This document shows, piece after piece, positions 37,652-46,306 of a DNA stretch of 64,000 nucleotides. Position 1 is the stretch's first letter; every line of letters starts with the position of its first letter. The position numbers were made by a program, and so were the translations under genes. Location of the stretch: NCBI GenBank assembly GCA_963825305.1, contig CAWGTA010000018.1, positions 1 to 64,000 of the forward strand. Direction: 5' to 3'. Under the pieces are notes generated by a model that saw only the letters and a list, made by a program, of their open reading frames with translations, made no database searches and was not told the origin of the DNA. Source of the DNA: PSRJ01 sp963825305 (GTDB lineage: Bacteria; Acidobacteriota; Terriglobia; Bryobacterales; Bryobacteraceae).

Positions 37652-39403
37652 ATGAGCAAACGCGTCCTAATCCGGCACTCTACCGGCAGTAAAGCGTCCA
37701 CTGTGGAAGAGTTTCCGGTGATGGGGCCGAAGGAACTCCTATTCGGGCGCGAGGCCTCATGCGACATCCGCTTCGATCAGGATCGTGACGAATTCGTCAG
37801 CCGCCGCCACATGAAGCTGGTGGTTGGAGACCCGGACCAACTGGAGTTCACCGCAGTGGACTTAAGCGCCCGCAACGGCACGTTCGTCAACCGCCGCCGC
37901 GTGACCGGTTCCGCCAAACTCCAGCCCGGCGACGTGGTGCAGCTCGGTGCTGGAGGTCCCGAATTCACGTTTGATGTAGCCCCGGAAGACCTGCGAGTGA
38001 CTCCCCGGTCTGGAATCGTTCCGGTTGACGAGTTTCGCACCGAAACGGCGCCGTCGTCTGAAGTGGCGCGGGCCGAGAGCGCGCCGCCGGTGAACCCGCC
38101 GGCGATAAATGCGCTACCAGTCTCCCCTGCGCCCGTAAGCGCGCCGCTCTCCGCGGCCCTTTCGCCGCCCGCGGTCCCGGCTCCGCCGAAAGCGAGCACT
38201 CCCAGGCCTTCCGCGCCACGCAAAAAGGTTACGAAACGTTCATCGCCCAAAAAACAATTGGCGGGCATGGCGGTTCTCGTTCTGGCAGCCGTCGCCGCGG
38301 GGACATACTTCCTGGCGTCTCGCCGAACGCCCGCTTGGGGCGGCATCGGAGCCACAGCGCGCTCGATGATCGCGCGCGCAACTGACCTTTTCCGATCCTC
38401 TGGCACGCAGGCGCCGGAGGAAGTTACGCGGCAAAATGCGCAATCTCTGGTGACCGTCGAGACGGCGTGGAGACTCGTCGATCCCGCAACCGGCCGCCCC
38501 GTGAAACAGATCTACATCCCCAACCGCCGGGAGCAATCCGACACTGGGTCGGCACCGCTGATTCCGAACGCCGGAAGCGACTTGCCCGTATTTGTGCTTC
38601 TCGCCAAAAACCGGCTTCAGCCGCTGCTGACGGTGGCAGACCAGAGTTCGTATCAGGCGATCGGCGGAAAAAGCCGGAGCGCCGGATTTATCGTGGCCTC
38701 CGACCACCTGATCCTGACGAGTCGCAGTGGCGCTTCTCCATGGCGCGCGCCATATGATTGGCCGTCTCACGATGCGGCAGGCATCGTCGCGGTATTCGAC
38801 CAACAGCTGAAGCTTTCCAAGACCGCAGTCATCGCCCGACGCCAGTTTCCGCGATGGCGCCCGGAGGATACGGATTTTGTGCTGGAGAGCACTTTGGATC
38901 AGAATTCCGTTCGCGTCAACAGCCTGATCCACGGGAAGGGCCTATCGGACTCACTCACTGTGCACATTTCCGCGCGGCTCCTGGACGTGCCCGCTTCGCT
39001 TGTGAAGGAATCCGATGAAACCGGGTTTGCCGCCATACGTTTGGACACTCAAATATCCATGCGCGGCGTCGCGTTGGCAACCGAGGCCAACCCCAAAGTG
39101 GGCGACGAATTGGTGATGGTTGCCTCTGCGGACGCGCGGTCCGCCATTGGAAAGCTTTCTGCCATCGATCCCGGCGGGCGTTATGACTTGACGGTTGGCA
39201 CTGTCCAAACCGCTGGTGCGGGCGCGCCGATTTTCGATCGCCAGGGCCGCGTCGTCGCCGTGCAAGCCGAGAGCGACCCCTTGCGTCCGGATCGGGCATT
39301 CGCAATTTCCATTCGCCGCGCGTTAGAAAGTGTCGGTCAACCGTCAGCGCAGCGGAAATTTAATTCCGCTTTTCGAATCGCCGCAGCAGAGCTTCGACAC
39401 TAG
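37652..39403 (+). CDS. FHA domain / membrane / degenerate trypsin-like protein
   Basis: 583 residues. The FHA domain (about 25-100) has the canonical GREASCDI, SRRHMKL and SARNGTFVN residues for phosphothreonine binding. A Pro/Ala-rich linker and one membrane helix (about 203-222, LAGMAVLVLAAVAAGTYFLAS) follow. The periplasmic part (about 260-560) has a trypsin-like fold layout (GFIVASDHLILTSRS; GFAAIRLDTQ; VVMVASADA). In place of the nucleophile GNSGGP it has GAGAPIFDRQGRVVAV, and the catalytic His region is also altered, so it is probably an inactive sensor. It follows the phosphatase in the same operon; its 3' end overlaps that of the opposing SUMF1 gene by 44 bases. Confidence 0.8.
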   Translation: MSKRVLIRHSTGSKASTVEEFPVMGPKELLFGREASCDIRFDQDRDEFVSRRHMKLVVGDPDQLEFTAVDLSARNGTFVNRRRVTGSAKLQPGDVVQLGAGGPEFTFDVAPEDLRVTPRSGIVPVDEFRTETAPSSEVARAESAPPVNPPAINALPVSPAPVSAPLSAALSPPAVPAPPKASTPRPSAPRKKVTKRSSPKKQLAGMAVLVLAAVAAGTYFLASRRTPAWGGIGATARSMIARATDLFRSSGTQAPEEVTRQNAQSLVTVETAWRLVDPATGRPVKQIYIPNRREQSDTGSAPLIPNAGSDLPVFVLLAKNRLQPLLTVADQSSYQAIGGKSRSAGFIVASDHLILTSRSGASPWRAPYDWPSHDAAGIVAVFDQQLKLSKTAVIARRQFPRWRPEDTDFVLESTLDQNSVRVNSLIHGKGLSDSLTVHISARLLDVPASLVKESDETGFAAIRLDTQISMRGVALATEANPKVGDELVMVASADARSAIGKLSAIDPGGRYDLTVGTVQTAGAGAPIFDRQGRVVAVQAESDPLRPDRAFAISIRRALESVGQPSAQRKFNSAFRIAAAELRH

Positions 39404-40784
39404 TAGACGGCGATTTTTCTCTATCTATCGACGCCGCTAGCGCCGCTGGCATATCGGCGGCGCACCGAAACCCCACTGATTCGAGTTGCGGATTGCCGGC
39501 CGCCGGCGGCATCGGCTGACGCGATGACGGAGAAAGCTGCTGGGCTGACGTTAGGAAGCTACCCCCCCGAACTATGCCTTGGCCCGACACGGCCGGATTC
39601 GCGGTTGCCGCGTTGGTTGAATAGAGCTTAAATTCTCCGGCGACCCATTCCTGTACATTGCCTGCCGTATCGAGAACGCCGAAGGGGCTGACATCCGCGG
39701 CGAACGAGCCTACAGGCACCGGGCGCTCGGTGCCGGCGCCCTTCAGGTTGGCCAACCCCGGTAGCGTCCAGTTGCCCCAAAGCACCACGGGCTGTTCCGC
39801 ACCACGCGCACTCTTTTCCCATTCTGCCTCCGAAGGCAGACGTTTGCCCGCGAACTCACAATATGCCGCTGCGTCGTCACGGCCGACATTTAGCATGGGG
39901 TATTCGTCTTTCGCGTTGTAGGCGGTTTCCCACGATGGCGGCTCGGGCGTGCGGTGTCCGCTGCGCGCACAAAACTCGCGGTAATTCCGATTGGAGACCT
40001 CCAGCCGATCGATGTAATAAGCGGGCAGCTTGACGCTGTGGGCCGGCGCTTCGTTCGGAACAGAATCGTCTCCCATCACGAATTCGCCTTGCGGCACCAG
40101 CATCATATTTCCGGTCGCGGTATGAACGATTGCCGGCGTCGCGGACGCCCGGTCCGTGGCGCGGCCGCTCATCTCAAATCGCGGAATCCGATTGGCGACG
40201 GTTCGCCATCCGCCCGAAACTAACCACCAGCTTCCCGCGATCAGCCCCGCCATCCCGAGCGCCGTGATGACGGTGAGCGCGATAGCGCTTGCGGGCCGCT
40301 TACGTTTTTCGGCCACAGCCGGCGGCGGGTTCACAGCAAACGATTGCGTCGGTGCGAGCCGCACATTCAAGTGGTCGAGGGCTTCTGCGGCCTCTTCCAA
40401 AGTGCGGACGCGCTGCGAGGGGTCTTTGTCCACCATCCGCTCGATCAATTCGACGATGCTTTTCGGACAATTTGGTGATACTTCCTCGAGCGGCCGCAAT
40501 TTCAATTTCGGATCGGCGTGCCATCTCATCCACGCCAGTCCCGTGTGCAGTTGTTCGAGTTCGGCGAACTGCCGGCGTATCTCTTTCTTTCCGGCGAGCA
40601 GTTCGTAAAACAGGAATCCTAATACGTAAATGTCGCCGCAAACGTGGGCGGCCTGGTCGGGCGCGCTCTTCGCCATGATCAGCTCGGGCGCCGTGTAGCG
40701 GGCGTCGGCAATCAACAGGGTGGACTGGCTGGGAGAAGCAGATACCCTGGACGAGTTTTCGATTACGATTGATTCGCCGTTCAC
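39360..40784 (-). CDS. pseudokinase C-lobe / membrane / SUMF1 domain protein
   Basis: 474 residues from a GTG. The first ~130 residues are the C-lobe of a Ser/Thr kinase (LIADARYTAPELI, DIYVLGFLFYELLAGKK, MVDKDPSQRVRTLEEA). A membrane helix (IALTVITALGMAGLIAGSWWLV) follows, then a SUMF1/formylglycine-enzyme-like domain (MMLVPQGEFVMGDDS, YYIDRLEVSNRNYREFC, RLPSEAEWEKSARGAE, NVQEWVAGEF, GIVRGGSF, SVGFRCA). The catalytic cysteine pair of true formylglycine enzymes is not evident. The GTG overlaps the stop of the upstream kinase gene (GTGA), but the sequence just upstream continues the kinase in this frame (PELSPRNIWVNG). The two are therefore probably one gene split by a frameshift. Confidence 0.8.
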   Translation of the reverse strand: MNGESIVIENSSRVSASPSQSTLLIADARYTAPELIMAKSAPDQAAHVCGDIYVLGFLFYELLAGKKEIRRQFAELEQLHTGLAWMRWHADPKLKLRPLEEVSPNCPKSIVELIERMVDKDPSQRVRTLEEAAEALDHLNVRLAPTQSFAVNPPPAVAEKRKRPASAIALTVITALGMAGLIAGSWWLVSGGWRTVANRIPRFEMSGRATDRASATPAIVHTATGNMMLVPQGEFVMGDDSVPNEAPAHSVKLPAYYIDRLEVSNRNYREFCARSGHRTPEPPSWETAYNAKDEYPMLNVGRDDAAAYCEFAGKRLPSEAEWEKSARGAEQPVVLWGNWTLPGLANLKGAGTERPVPVGSFAADVSPFGVLDTAGNVQEWVAGEFKLYSTNAATANPAVSGQGIVRGGSFLTSAQQLSPSSRQPMPPAAGNPQLESVGFRCAADMPAALAASIDREKSPSTSVEALLRRFEKRN

Positions 40785-41773
40785 CCAGATGTTCCGCGGC
40801 GAAAGTTCGGGATGGTTCCGCCCGGCTTTATGAAGTTGATAAGGGCGTGGATGATCCGCGCGAACAGCGGCGTCATTTCCTGCGGATCGGCGGCCGATTC
40901 CATCTGCAATTCCTGGAGAGGCCGGCCCTTGGCCGCGGAATGCCCCAAGCTGAATACCTGATCACTGGCGGCCTTCAGCGCCTGTACGTTTTGAAAGCGC
41001 TTGGCGGAGTCCATGTGAACGCACGTTTCAATCAGGCTCGCCAAGCCCCCGGGATCGCCGGCAATTCCCTCTCCTTCAAAAAGGGGGGAGCCCTGCGCCA
41101 CCTGGCCGTGCGGATGAGGCGGCCTGCCGGTCAGCATTTCATAGGACACCGCCCCCAGCGCATAAATATCAACTGCAAAGGAAGGGGGCTGCCCCATCAA
41201 TTGTTCCGGCGCGGCATATCGATACTCCGGTGAGTCGCGCTTCCGGCGCGCGTCGCGGTCGATGCCGAAGTCCATTAACTTCCACGCACCCGACGGCGTG
41301 ATCATGATGTTCCCCGGATGAATGTCGCGGTGGACGATGTGCTGCGCATGCACCTGTGCCAGCGCGTCGCACATCTCGGCGAAGAACCCGGCGAATTGCT
41401 GTATCGGAATCTGACGGACCGTCCCCAGGTGATCACGCAGGGTGGAGCCCTCGACCAGTTCCATGGCCACATACAGGCGGCCCAGATATTCTCCAGAATC
41501 GACAATGCGGACCAACGCCCGATGATGCGCCTGGCGCAAAAGATTGAGTTCCAACCGGTATTGCGAAACCACGGCGCTGTCGCGCGCGGACGCCTGCCCA
41601 ATGAGTTTCAGGGCAACGGCCTCATTTGTGAGCGCGTCTTGGGCCCGGTAGACCGTACTGGTACTTCCGGAGCCAAGCACTCCTTCGATCTTGTACCTCT
41701 CAGCGAAAGTGCTTCCGGGCCGGAATTCGGAAGCGGGCGGCTGCGGTTTGGGACTCGAAGGCACCTGCAACAT
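40781..41773 (-). CDS. Ser/Thr protein kinase (N-terminal part of a split gene)
   Basis: 330 residues from MLQVPSSPKPQPPASEF. P-loop LGSGSTSTVYRA, Lys in VALKLIG, catalytic loop HRDIHPGNIM (a His replaces the usual Lys of HRDxKxxN), DFG in LMDFGIDRD, then YAAPEQLMG and DIYALGAVSYEMLTGRPP. A second partial kinase domain follows in another frame. Near 40826-40835 one base is missing relative to the continuous reading LINFHKAGRNHPELSPRN. In the given sequence this frame ends instead at KPGGTIPNFRRGTSG. The gene is divergent from the sigma-factor gene, with a 153-base control region between. Confidence 0.82.
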   Translation of the reverse strand: MLQVPSSPKPQPPASEFRPGSTFAERYKIEGVLGSGSTSTVYRAQDALTNEAVALKLIGQASARDSAVVSQYRLELNLLRQAHHRALVRIVDSGEYLGRLYVAMELVEGSTLRDHLGTVRQIPIQQFAGFFAEMCDALAQVHAQHIVHRDIHPGNIMITPSGAWKLMDFGIDRDARRKRDSPEYRYAAPEQLMGQPPSFAVDIYALGAVSYEMLTGRPPHPHGQVAQGSPLFEGEGIAGDPGGLASLIETCVHMDSAKRFQNVQALKAASDQVFSLGHSAAKGRPLQELQMESAADPQEMTPLFARIIHALINFIKPGGTIPNFRRGTSG

Positions 41774-41926
41774 TATCGCGCTCCCAGCGCAAGAAGTTTC
41801 GTGGCAAGCAAGCTCGGCTGCGCTCTTTTCCTGCTGTCTTACGCGGTAGTATGATGAATCACTGCGGCTCGGGCCGGCTATTCCGGCGCGAAGTTGCACG
41901 GGTGCGGCTGTAGAGGGTGAGAATCA
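41774..41926. promoter_or_regulatory. divergent control region before the T3SS operon
   Basis: 153 bases between the kinase start and the sigma-factor start. A possible -10 box TAGTAT at 41846-41851 lies about 18 bases after a weak -35-like TTTCCT. This is the only sizeable non-coding stretch in front of the secretion genes, so the main operon promoter should be here. Confidence 0.35.
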
Positions 41927-42610
41927 ATGGTTCCGAAGCCCGGCGCTGACAGGCTAGTGGAGACGTTTCGCTCCTACTCCCATGCCATCGCCGCTGAAGT
42001 GCTCCGGAAATATCCTTCCATCGATCGCGACGATATCATTGGCGCCGCCGAGTTGGGGTTGGTGGAGGCATCCCAGAGTTTCGATCCAAGCCGCGGCGTC
42101 CTATTTAAGACGTTCGCCTATTACCGTATCCGCGGTGCAATTTACGATAGCCTCCGCAAAATGGGTTGGTTCGCCAAGGACACGGCCCGTCTGCGCTTTG
42201 AGAGCGGCGCGAACGAGTATTTGAAGGATTACGCCGACAGCGCCCAACCGGCCGGTTCTCCCGACGCCACCGTGCAGGAGTTACAGGACATCACCACGTC
42301 CGTTGTGAACTGTTATTTCCTGTCTCTTACCTCCATGACCGAGGAGTTGCCCGAAACCGGGGTCAAATCCGCGGAGGAGCGTTATATTGCCAAGGAAACG
42401 CGCGAAAAGCTGCGCCAGGCGTTGGCTAAATTGCCGGAAAAGAACCGCGAGGTGCTGACGGCCTACTATTTCCGGGACGAAACCCTGGAGAGCATCGGCG
42501 GACGCTTGGGCCTGTCGAAATCCTGGCTCTCGCGGCTGCATGCCAAAAGCCTCGAGATGTTACGAACCGTAATGGAGGAGGCGGGCGTCACCGGGGCCGT
42601 CCCCGGTTAG
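41927..42610 (+). CDS. RNA polymerase sigma factor, sigma-28 (FliA/WhiG) type
   Basis: 227 residues. Region 2: LVETFRSYSHAIAAEVLRKYPSIDRDDII, GAAELGLVEASQSFDPSRGV and FKTFAYYRIRGAIYDSLRKMGW, characteristic of the FliA subgroup. Region 3 is short and Region 4 reads KLPEKNREVLTAYYFRDETLESIGGRLGLSKSWLSRLHAKSLEML. The family normally drives late flagellar genes. Here it stands first in a non-flagellar secretion operon, so it may control that operon or its substrates. It has a good ATG but only a weak ribosome-binding site. Confidence 0.92.
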   Translation: MVPKPGADRLVETFRSYSHAIAAEVLRKYPSIDRDDIIGAAELGLVEASQSFDPSRGVLFKTFAYYRIRGAIYDSLRKMGWFAKDTARLRFESGANEYLKDYADSAQPAGSPDATVQELQDITTSVVNCYFLSLTSMTEELPETGVKSAEERYIAKETREKLRQALAKLPEKNREVLTAYYFRDETLESIGGRLGLSKSWLSRLHAKSLEMLRTVMEEAGVTGAVPG

Positions 42611-42647
42611 CAACCTTTTCCGTGCACCTGCGATAACTGAGACGACT

Positions 42648-43181
42648 ATGGCAGACCTGAGAATCGCTAAGGCAGCTGTTAAGCCCGGAGCCGGGGGACC
42701 TCCCGTGGGCCAAACGGCGAAGGCAGCGCCTTCCAAATTCGACGTCATCAGTTCACAGATCGCGCAAAAAGTGGCGGCGAATGTGAAGCTGCCCAACGTG
42801 GCGCAGCCCTCCGCGCAGCAGATGTCGTCTATGGAGAGCGGCCTGAAGCAACAACTGCAACGAACCGATGCGCGTTCGGCGACCGAGTTTTTCCGGGTGG
42901 AGATGAAAGATACCAGTCTCAAGATGGGCCAACTGGCGCAAGCGGTTGGAAAGCTGCCGCCGCAAACCACATATTCTCCATTCCGGGAGCGCTTGACGTC
43001 CATGGAGCAGCAGTTTCAGAAATCCGGGGACCTGATCCAGAATATGAATGACATGGATCCGAAGTCTCTGTTGAACGTGCAGGTGCAGCTCTTCCAGCTC
43101 TCGGAAAATATTGGGCTGATGTCCAAAGTGGTGGAGCAGGTAAGTTCAGGGGTCAAGACGATGCTGCAGATACAGGTCTGA
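42648..43181 (+). CDS. sctI: T3SS inner rod protein, SctI-like
   Basis: 177 residues with no signal peptide. The C-terminal ~45 residues (DMDPKSLLNVQVQLFQLSEN, IGLMSKVVEQVSSGVKTMLQ) match the SctI rod signature: short hydrophobic heptads, SKVV, SGVKxLLxxQ. The gene stands directly before sctJ, where sctI is found in other T3SS operons. The first ~100 residues are variable and Gln-rich. In known systems SctI forms the inner rod that joins the needle to the export gate. Confidence 0.75.
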   Translation: MADLRIAKAAVKPGAGGPPVGQTAKAAPSKFDVISSQIAQKVAANVKLPNVAQPSAQQMSSMESGLKQQLQRTDARSATEFFRVEMKDTSLKMGQLAQAVGKLPPQTTYSPFRERLTSMEQQFQKSGDLIQNMNDMDPKSLLNVQVQLFQLSENIGLMSKVVEQVSSGVKTMLQIQV

Positions 43182-43199
43182 TCGGGAGACTGCGCTAAC

Positions 43200-43999
43200 A
43201 TGGCAAGCCGAAAATGGCTGAGTTTACTCGCGCTGGCTTTGGTGTTGGCCGGGTGTGCGAACCATGAGGTCGCCAGCGGACTGGGTGAACAGGACGCCCA
43301 GGAGATCGTCGTCGTTCTCAAAGAGAACGGTCTCGATGCCGCGGCGGTTCGCACCGCCGGCGCAGATCGCAACGCCGCGCCGAGTTGGACGGTGAACGTT
43401 AAAGGCGGATCGCAGAATCTCGTTGTCGCCTGGCGGGTTCTCGAAGCCAACGGGCTGCCGCGCCAAAAAGTGAAAGGGGCTCGAAGAGGTGTTTTCCATC
43501 TACCGGGATGATCCCTACGGCGAGTGAAGAGAAGGCGCGCCTGCTCATGGCTCTATCGGGAGAACTCAGCCGGACCCTGAAATCGGTTCAAGGCGTAGTT
43601 GACGCGCGCGTGCAGGTCGTACTGCCGGACAACAGTCCGCTGCTCGATCGCAGCCAGTGGAGCCCGCCAACTTCCTCGGTGTTGATCAAATACCAAGGCT
43701 CCCAGCTCCCCCTGACGCAGGACGAAGTGAAGAGCCTGGTGGCGCGCGGGATTGAAGGGCTTCAGGCCGACAACGTCGCCGTCGTTTTCAAGCACACCGA
43801 ACCGTTTCGCATGCCGGCGAAGAGCGCGACCTGGTTCCTGTCCGACCAGTATGTTGTGATCGCGGCTTTGGGTTTGATGTTGTTGGCGAGCCTGGGATCG
43901 CTGCTTCTGATTATGCGCGGCCGGCGTCTCCGCGCCACGATCCATCAGCTTGAATCGCAGGTCAAGTCGTTGGCGGAGCGCCCGCAGGTTTCGGCGTAA
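43200..43999 (+). CDS. sctJ: T3SS inner-ring lipoprotein SctJ, interrupted by frameshifts
   Basis: The N-terminal part is a lipoprotein (LALVLAGC, Cys19) with the SctJ ring-building motif (EQDAQEIVVVLKENGLDA, VVAWRVLEANGLPRQKVKG). The family then continues GLEEVF...STGMIPTASEEKARLLMALSGEL. In the sequence one extra G in GGGG (43476-43479) and one extra T in TTTT (43492-43495) push this across three frames. The last part (from MIPTASEEKA at 43508) is open to the end: SVQGVVDARVQVVLPDNSPL, SSVLIKYQGSQLPLTQDEVKSLVARGIEGL, and the membrane helix VIAALGLMLLASLGSLLLIM. Both indels lie in homopolymers, so sequence errors are likely. Otherwise the ring protein would be truncated. Confidence 0.82.
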
Positions 44000-44042
44000 T
44001 TACGCGTAGGGGGCGGATACGGAGCAAACAAGCGCGCGCGAC

Positions 44043-44333
44043 GTGGCGTTCTGCTGTGTGGGATTGCTATTGCGGCGGGAGAGTTTGGAAGCGATTCTGA
44101 ACGTCCTTCCGGAAAGCCGCCAGCAAGAAACTCGCCAGTGCCTGGCGGAAATGTCCGGCCGGTCCGCGGCTGAGCTGGGCAAGCAGCTGGAAACTTTGCG
44201 GCACGGGGACAGGGACGAGGCGATTCGCCGGTGCGGACCGGCCGGCCGGGGGCAGTTGGAATCTTTGCCTGTTCCGCTCGAACGCTGGCTTTACGCGCGA
44301 GCTTGGGAATCCAATGGACGAGAAGATTATTAA
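44043..44333 (+). CDS. T3SS protein in the sctK position, unrecognised
   Basis: 96 residues from a GTG (VAFCCVGLLLRRESLEAIL). Helical, with LPESRQQETRQCLAEMSGRSAAEL and GKQLETLRHGDRDEAIRRCG. It lies between sctJ and sctL, the usual place of sctK or a small accessory sorting-platform protein, and overlaps the sctL start by 20 bases. No family is recognised from sequence; the position is the only clue. Confidence 0.5.
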   Translation: MAFCCVGLLLRRESLEAILNVLPESRQQETRQCLAEMSGRSAAELGKQLETLRHGDRDEAIRRCGPAGRGQLESLPVPLERWLYARAWESNGREDY

Positions 44334-44946
44334 AGCGAGGCTGGAAAGCGACGGCGGCGCGGCTCCCGGTCCCAAGATCCTCAAGAAGGATGTTTATGAG
44401 GCCGGTCTGAACGCCCGCGGCGTGTTGGAAATGGCCGCGAAAGAGGCGCAGGCGCTCATCGATGACGCGGAGCAGCGCCGGGATGCCATCGTCGAGGGCG
44501 CGCGCCAGGAGGGCTTTCGCCAGGGCCTCGCCGAGTGGGATCGGGCGCTCGAAAATGCGCGGCAAGCGCAGGAGACGCTCGACGCCAGGTATGAACCCGA
44601 GATGATCCGGCTGGCCGTCAAGATCGCCGAGAAGATTATTGGCGAGGAATTGCATTCCCGTCCGGAAACAATTGTTTCTATCGCGCGGGAGTGCCTGCGC
44701 ACGGTCCGGCACGAGCTTAGCCTCACGCTGCGCGTCAATCCCCAGGAAACCGACGAGGTGCAGCGCAATCTCGATTCACTCGCGGAAGTGACCGGCGCCG
44801 GCCGCCGAATCCAAGTGGTGGCGGATGCCGCGGTAGCCTCCGGCGGCTGCATCGTGGATAGCGCCGTAGGTGTCATCGACGCCCGATTGGAAACGCAGCT
44901 CAAGTGTCTGGAAGAGATTCTGCTGCGCGTCGCGGTGAGGCGGTAA
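44314..44946 (+). CDS. sctL: T3SS stator/sorting protein SctL (FliH family)
   Basis: 210 residues. A long N-terminal coiled coil (residues ~35-100, AAKEAQALIDDAEQRRDAIVEGARQ) is followed by the FliH/YscL globular part: MIRLAVKIAEKIIGEELHSRPETIVSIARECLRTVRHE and LTLRVNPQETDEVQRNLDSLAE. It ends with VIDARLETQLKCLEEIL. SctL links the ATPase SctN to the C-ring protein SctQ. The ATPase gene starts at the next base. Confidence 0.9.
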   Translation: MDEKIIKARLESDGGAAPGPKILKKDVYEAGLNARGVLEMAAKEAQALIDDAEQRRDAIVEGARQEGFRQGLAEWDRALENARQAQETLDARYEPEMIRLAVKIAEKIIGEELHSRPETIVSIARECLRTVRHELSLTLRVNPQETDEVQRNLDSLAEVTGAGRRIQVVADAAVASGGCIVDSAVGVIDARLETQLKCLEEILLRVAVRR

Positions 44947-46278
44947 ATGGCGCTCGGAGCGATCGATTTTGGAAAGTACTTTAAGGAGATTGAGCGCGCT
45001 TCCCCGGTGCAGGTGCGGGGGCGGGTAAAGGAAGTCGTCGGACTCGTGGTGCGCGCGTCGCTGCCGCAGGCTTTCGTCGGCGAGATGTGCTTGATCTACA
45101 ATCCGCGTTCGCGGATTCCCACGAAGGCCGAAGTGGTGGGGTTCCAGGCGGATGATGTTTTGCTGATGCCCATCGGGGAGCTGACCAACATCGGCCCGCA
45201 AAGCGATGTGGAAGCCACGGGGAACTGCCTGACCGTGAAGGTCGGGGATGGGCTGCTGGGCCGCGTTCTCAATGGCGTGGGCGAACCGATGGATGTTGAC
45301 TTTGCCGGGCCGCTCGTTTCGACTGACGAGTATCCCGTGTATGCGCCGCCTCCCAATGCGCTGCGCCGGCGCCGCGTCACGAGTCCGATCGCGATTGGCG
45401 TGCGCGCCATTGACGGCCTGCTGACCTGCGGCGAAGGGCAGCGCATCGGCCTGTTCGCGGCAGCCGGCGTCGGCAAGAGCACCCTGCTCGGAATGATCGC
45501 GCGTTACACCGAGGCGGACGTGAACGTCATCGCCCTGGTCGGCGAACGCGGGCGCGAAGTGCGCGACTTCCTGGAACAGGATCTCGGGCCGGAGGGGATG
45601 AAACGCTCAGTGGTTGTCTGCGCGACTTCCAACGAGCCCTCGCTGGTTCGGTTGAAAGCAGCCCAGGTAGGCACCGCAATCGCCGAATACTTCCGCGATC
45701 AGGGCAAGCGCGTGATGCTGCTGATGGATTCGGTCACGCGCTTCGCTCGCGCTCAAAGAGAAATCGGGCTGGCTCTGGGCGAGCCGCCGGCGCGCGCCGG
45801 CTACACGCCGTCGGTCTTTTCCGAACTGCCAAAATTACTGGAGCGTTCCGGCAATTCCGAGAAGGGCTCCATTACCGCCTTCTACACCGTCCTGGTGGCG
45901 GGGGACGACATGAACGAGCCGGTCGCCGACGAGGTCCGTTCGATCCTCGATGGGCACGTGATCCTCTCGCGTGAGTTGGCGGCGCGAGGGCAATACCCGG
46001 CCATCGATGTGCTGGAGAGCATCAGCCGCGTGATGAGCGGAGTGGTTAGCCAGGAGCATCGCCGTGCCGCCGCGCGCATGCGCGAGGTGCTGGCAACCTA
46101 CGAAAAGAATAAGGATCTGATTCTGATCGGCGCTTACGAAAAGGGTAGCGACGCGCGCGTGGATTACGCGCTTCGCATGCTCGATCGCGTCCACGCATTC
46201 CTCAAACAGGAAACACAGGAAAAGGCGGCGTTCGAAAAAACCACGAAAGCTTTGCAGGAATTGTTCGCGAACGGATAA
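44947..46278 (+). CDS. sctN: T3SS ATPase SctN
   Basis: 443 residues. Walker A in GLFAAAGVGKSTLLGMIA, catalytic region ALVGERGREVRDFLEQDLG, Walker B VMLLMDSVTRFARAQREIGLALGEPPAR, and KGSITAFYTVLVAGDDMNEPVADEVRSILDGHV. These are full FliI/SctN signatures with the N-terminal beta-barrel part intact. It unfolds and releases substrates from chaperones at the export gate. The gene is complete. Confidence 0.97.
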   Translation: MALGAIDFGKYFKEIERASPVQVRGRVKEVVGLVVRASLPQAFVGEMCLIYNPRSRIPTKAEVVGFQADDVLLMPIGELTNIGPQSDVEATGNCLTVKVGDGLLGRVLNGVGEPMDVDFAGPLVSTDEYPVYAPPPNALRRRRVTSPIAIGVRAIDGLLTCGEGQRIGLFAAAGVGKSTLLGMIARYTEADVNVIALVGERGREVRDFLEQDLGPEGMKRSVVVCATSNEPSLVRLKAAQVGTAIAEYFRDQGKRVMLLMDSVTRFARAQREIGLALGEPPARAGYTPSVFSELPKLLERSGNSEKGSITAFYTVLVAGDDMNEPVADEVRSILDGHVILSRELAARGQYPAIDVLESISRVMSGVVSQEHRRAAARMREVLATYEKNKDLILIGAYEKGSDARVDYALRMLDRVHAFLKQETQEKAAFEKTTKALQELFANG

Positions 46279-46306
46279 CGACCGAATCTCCGGGTGAATA
46301 TTCGCC

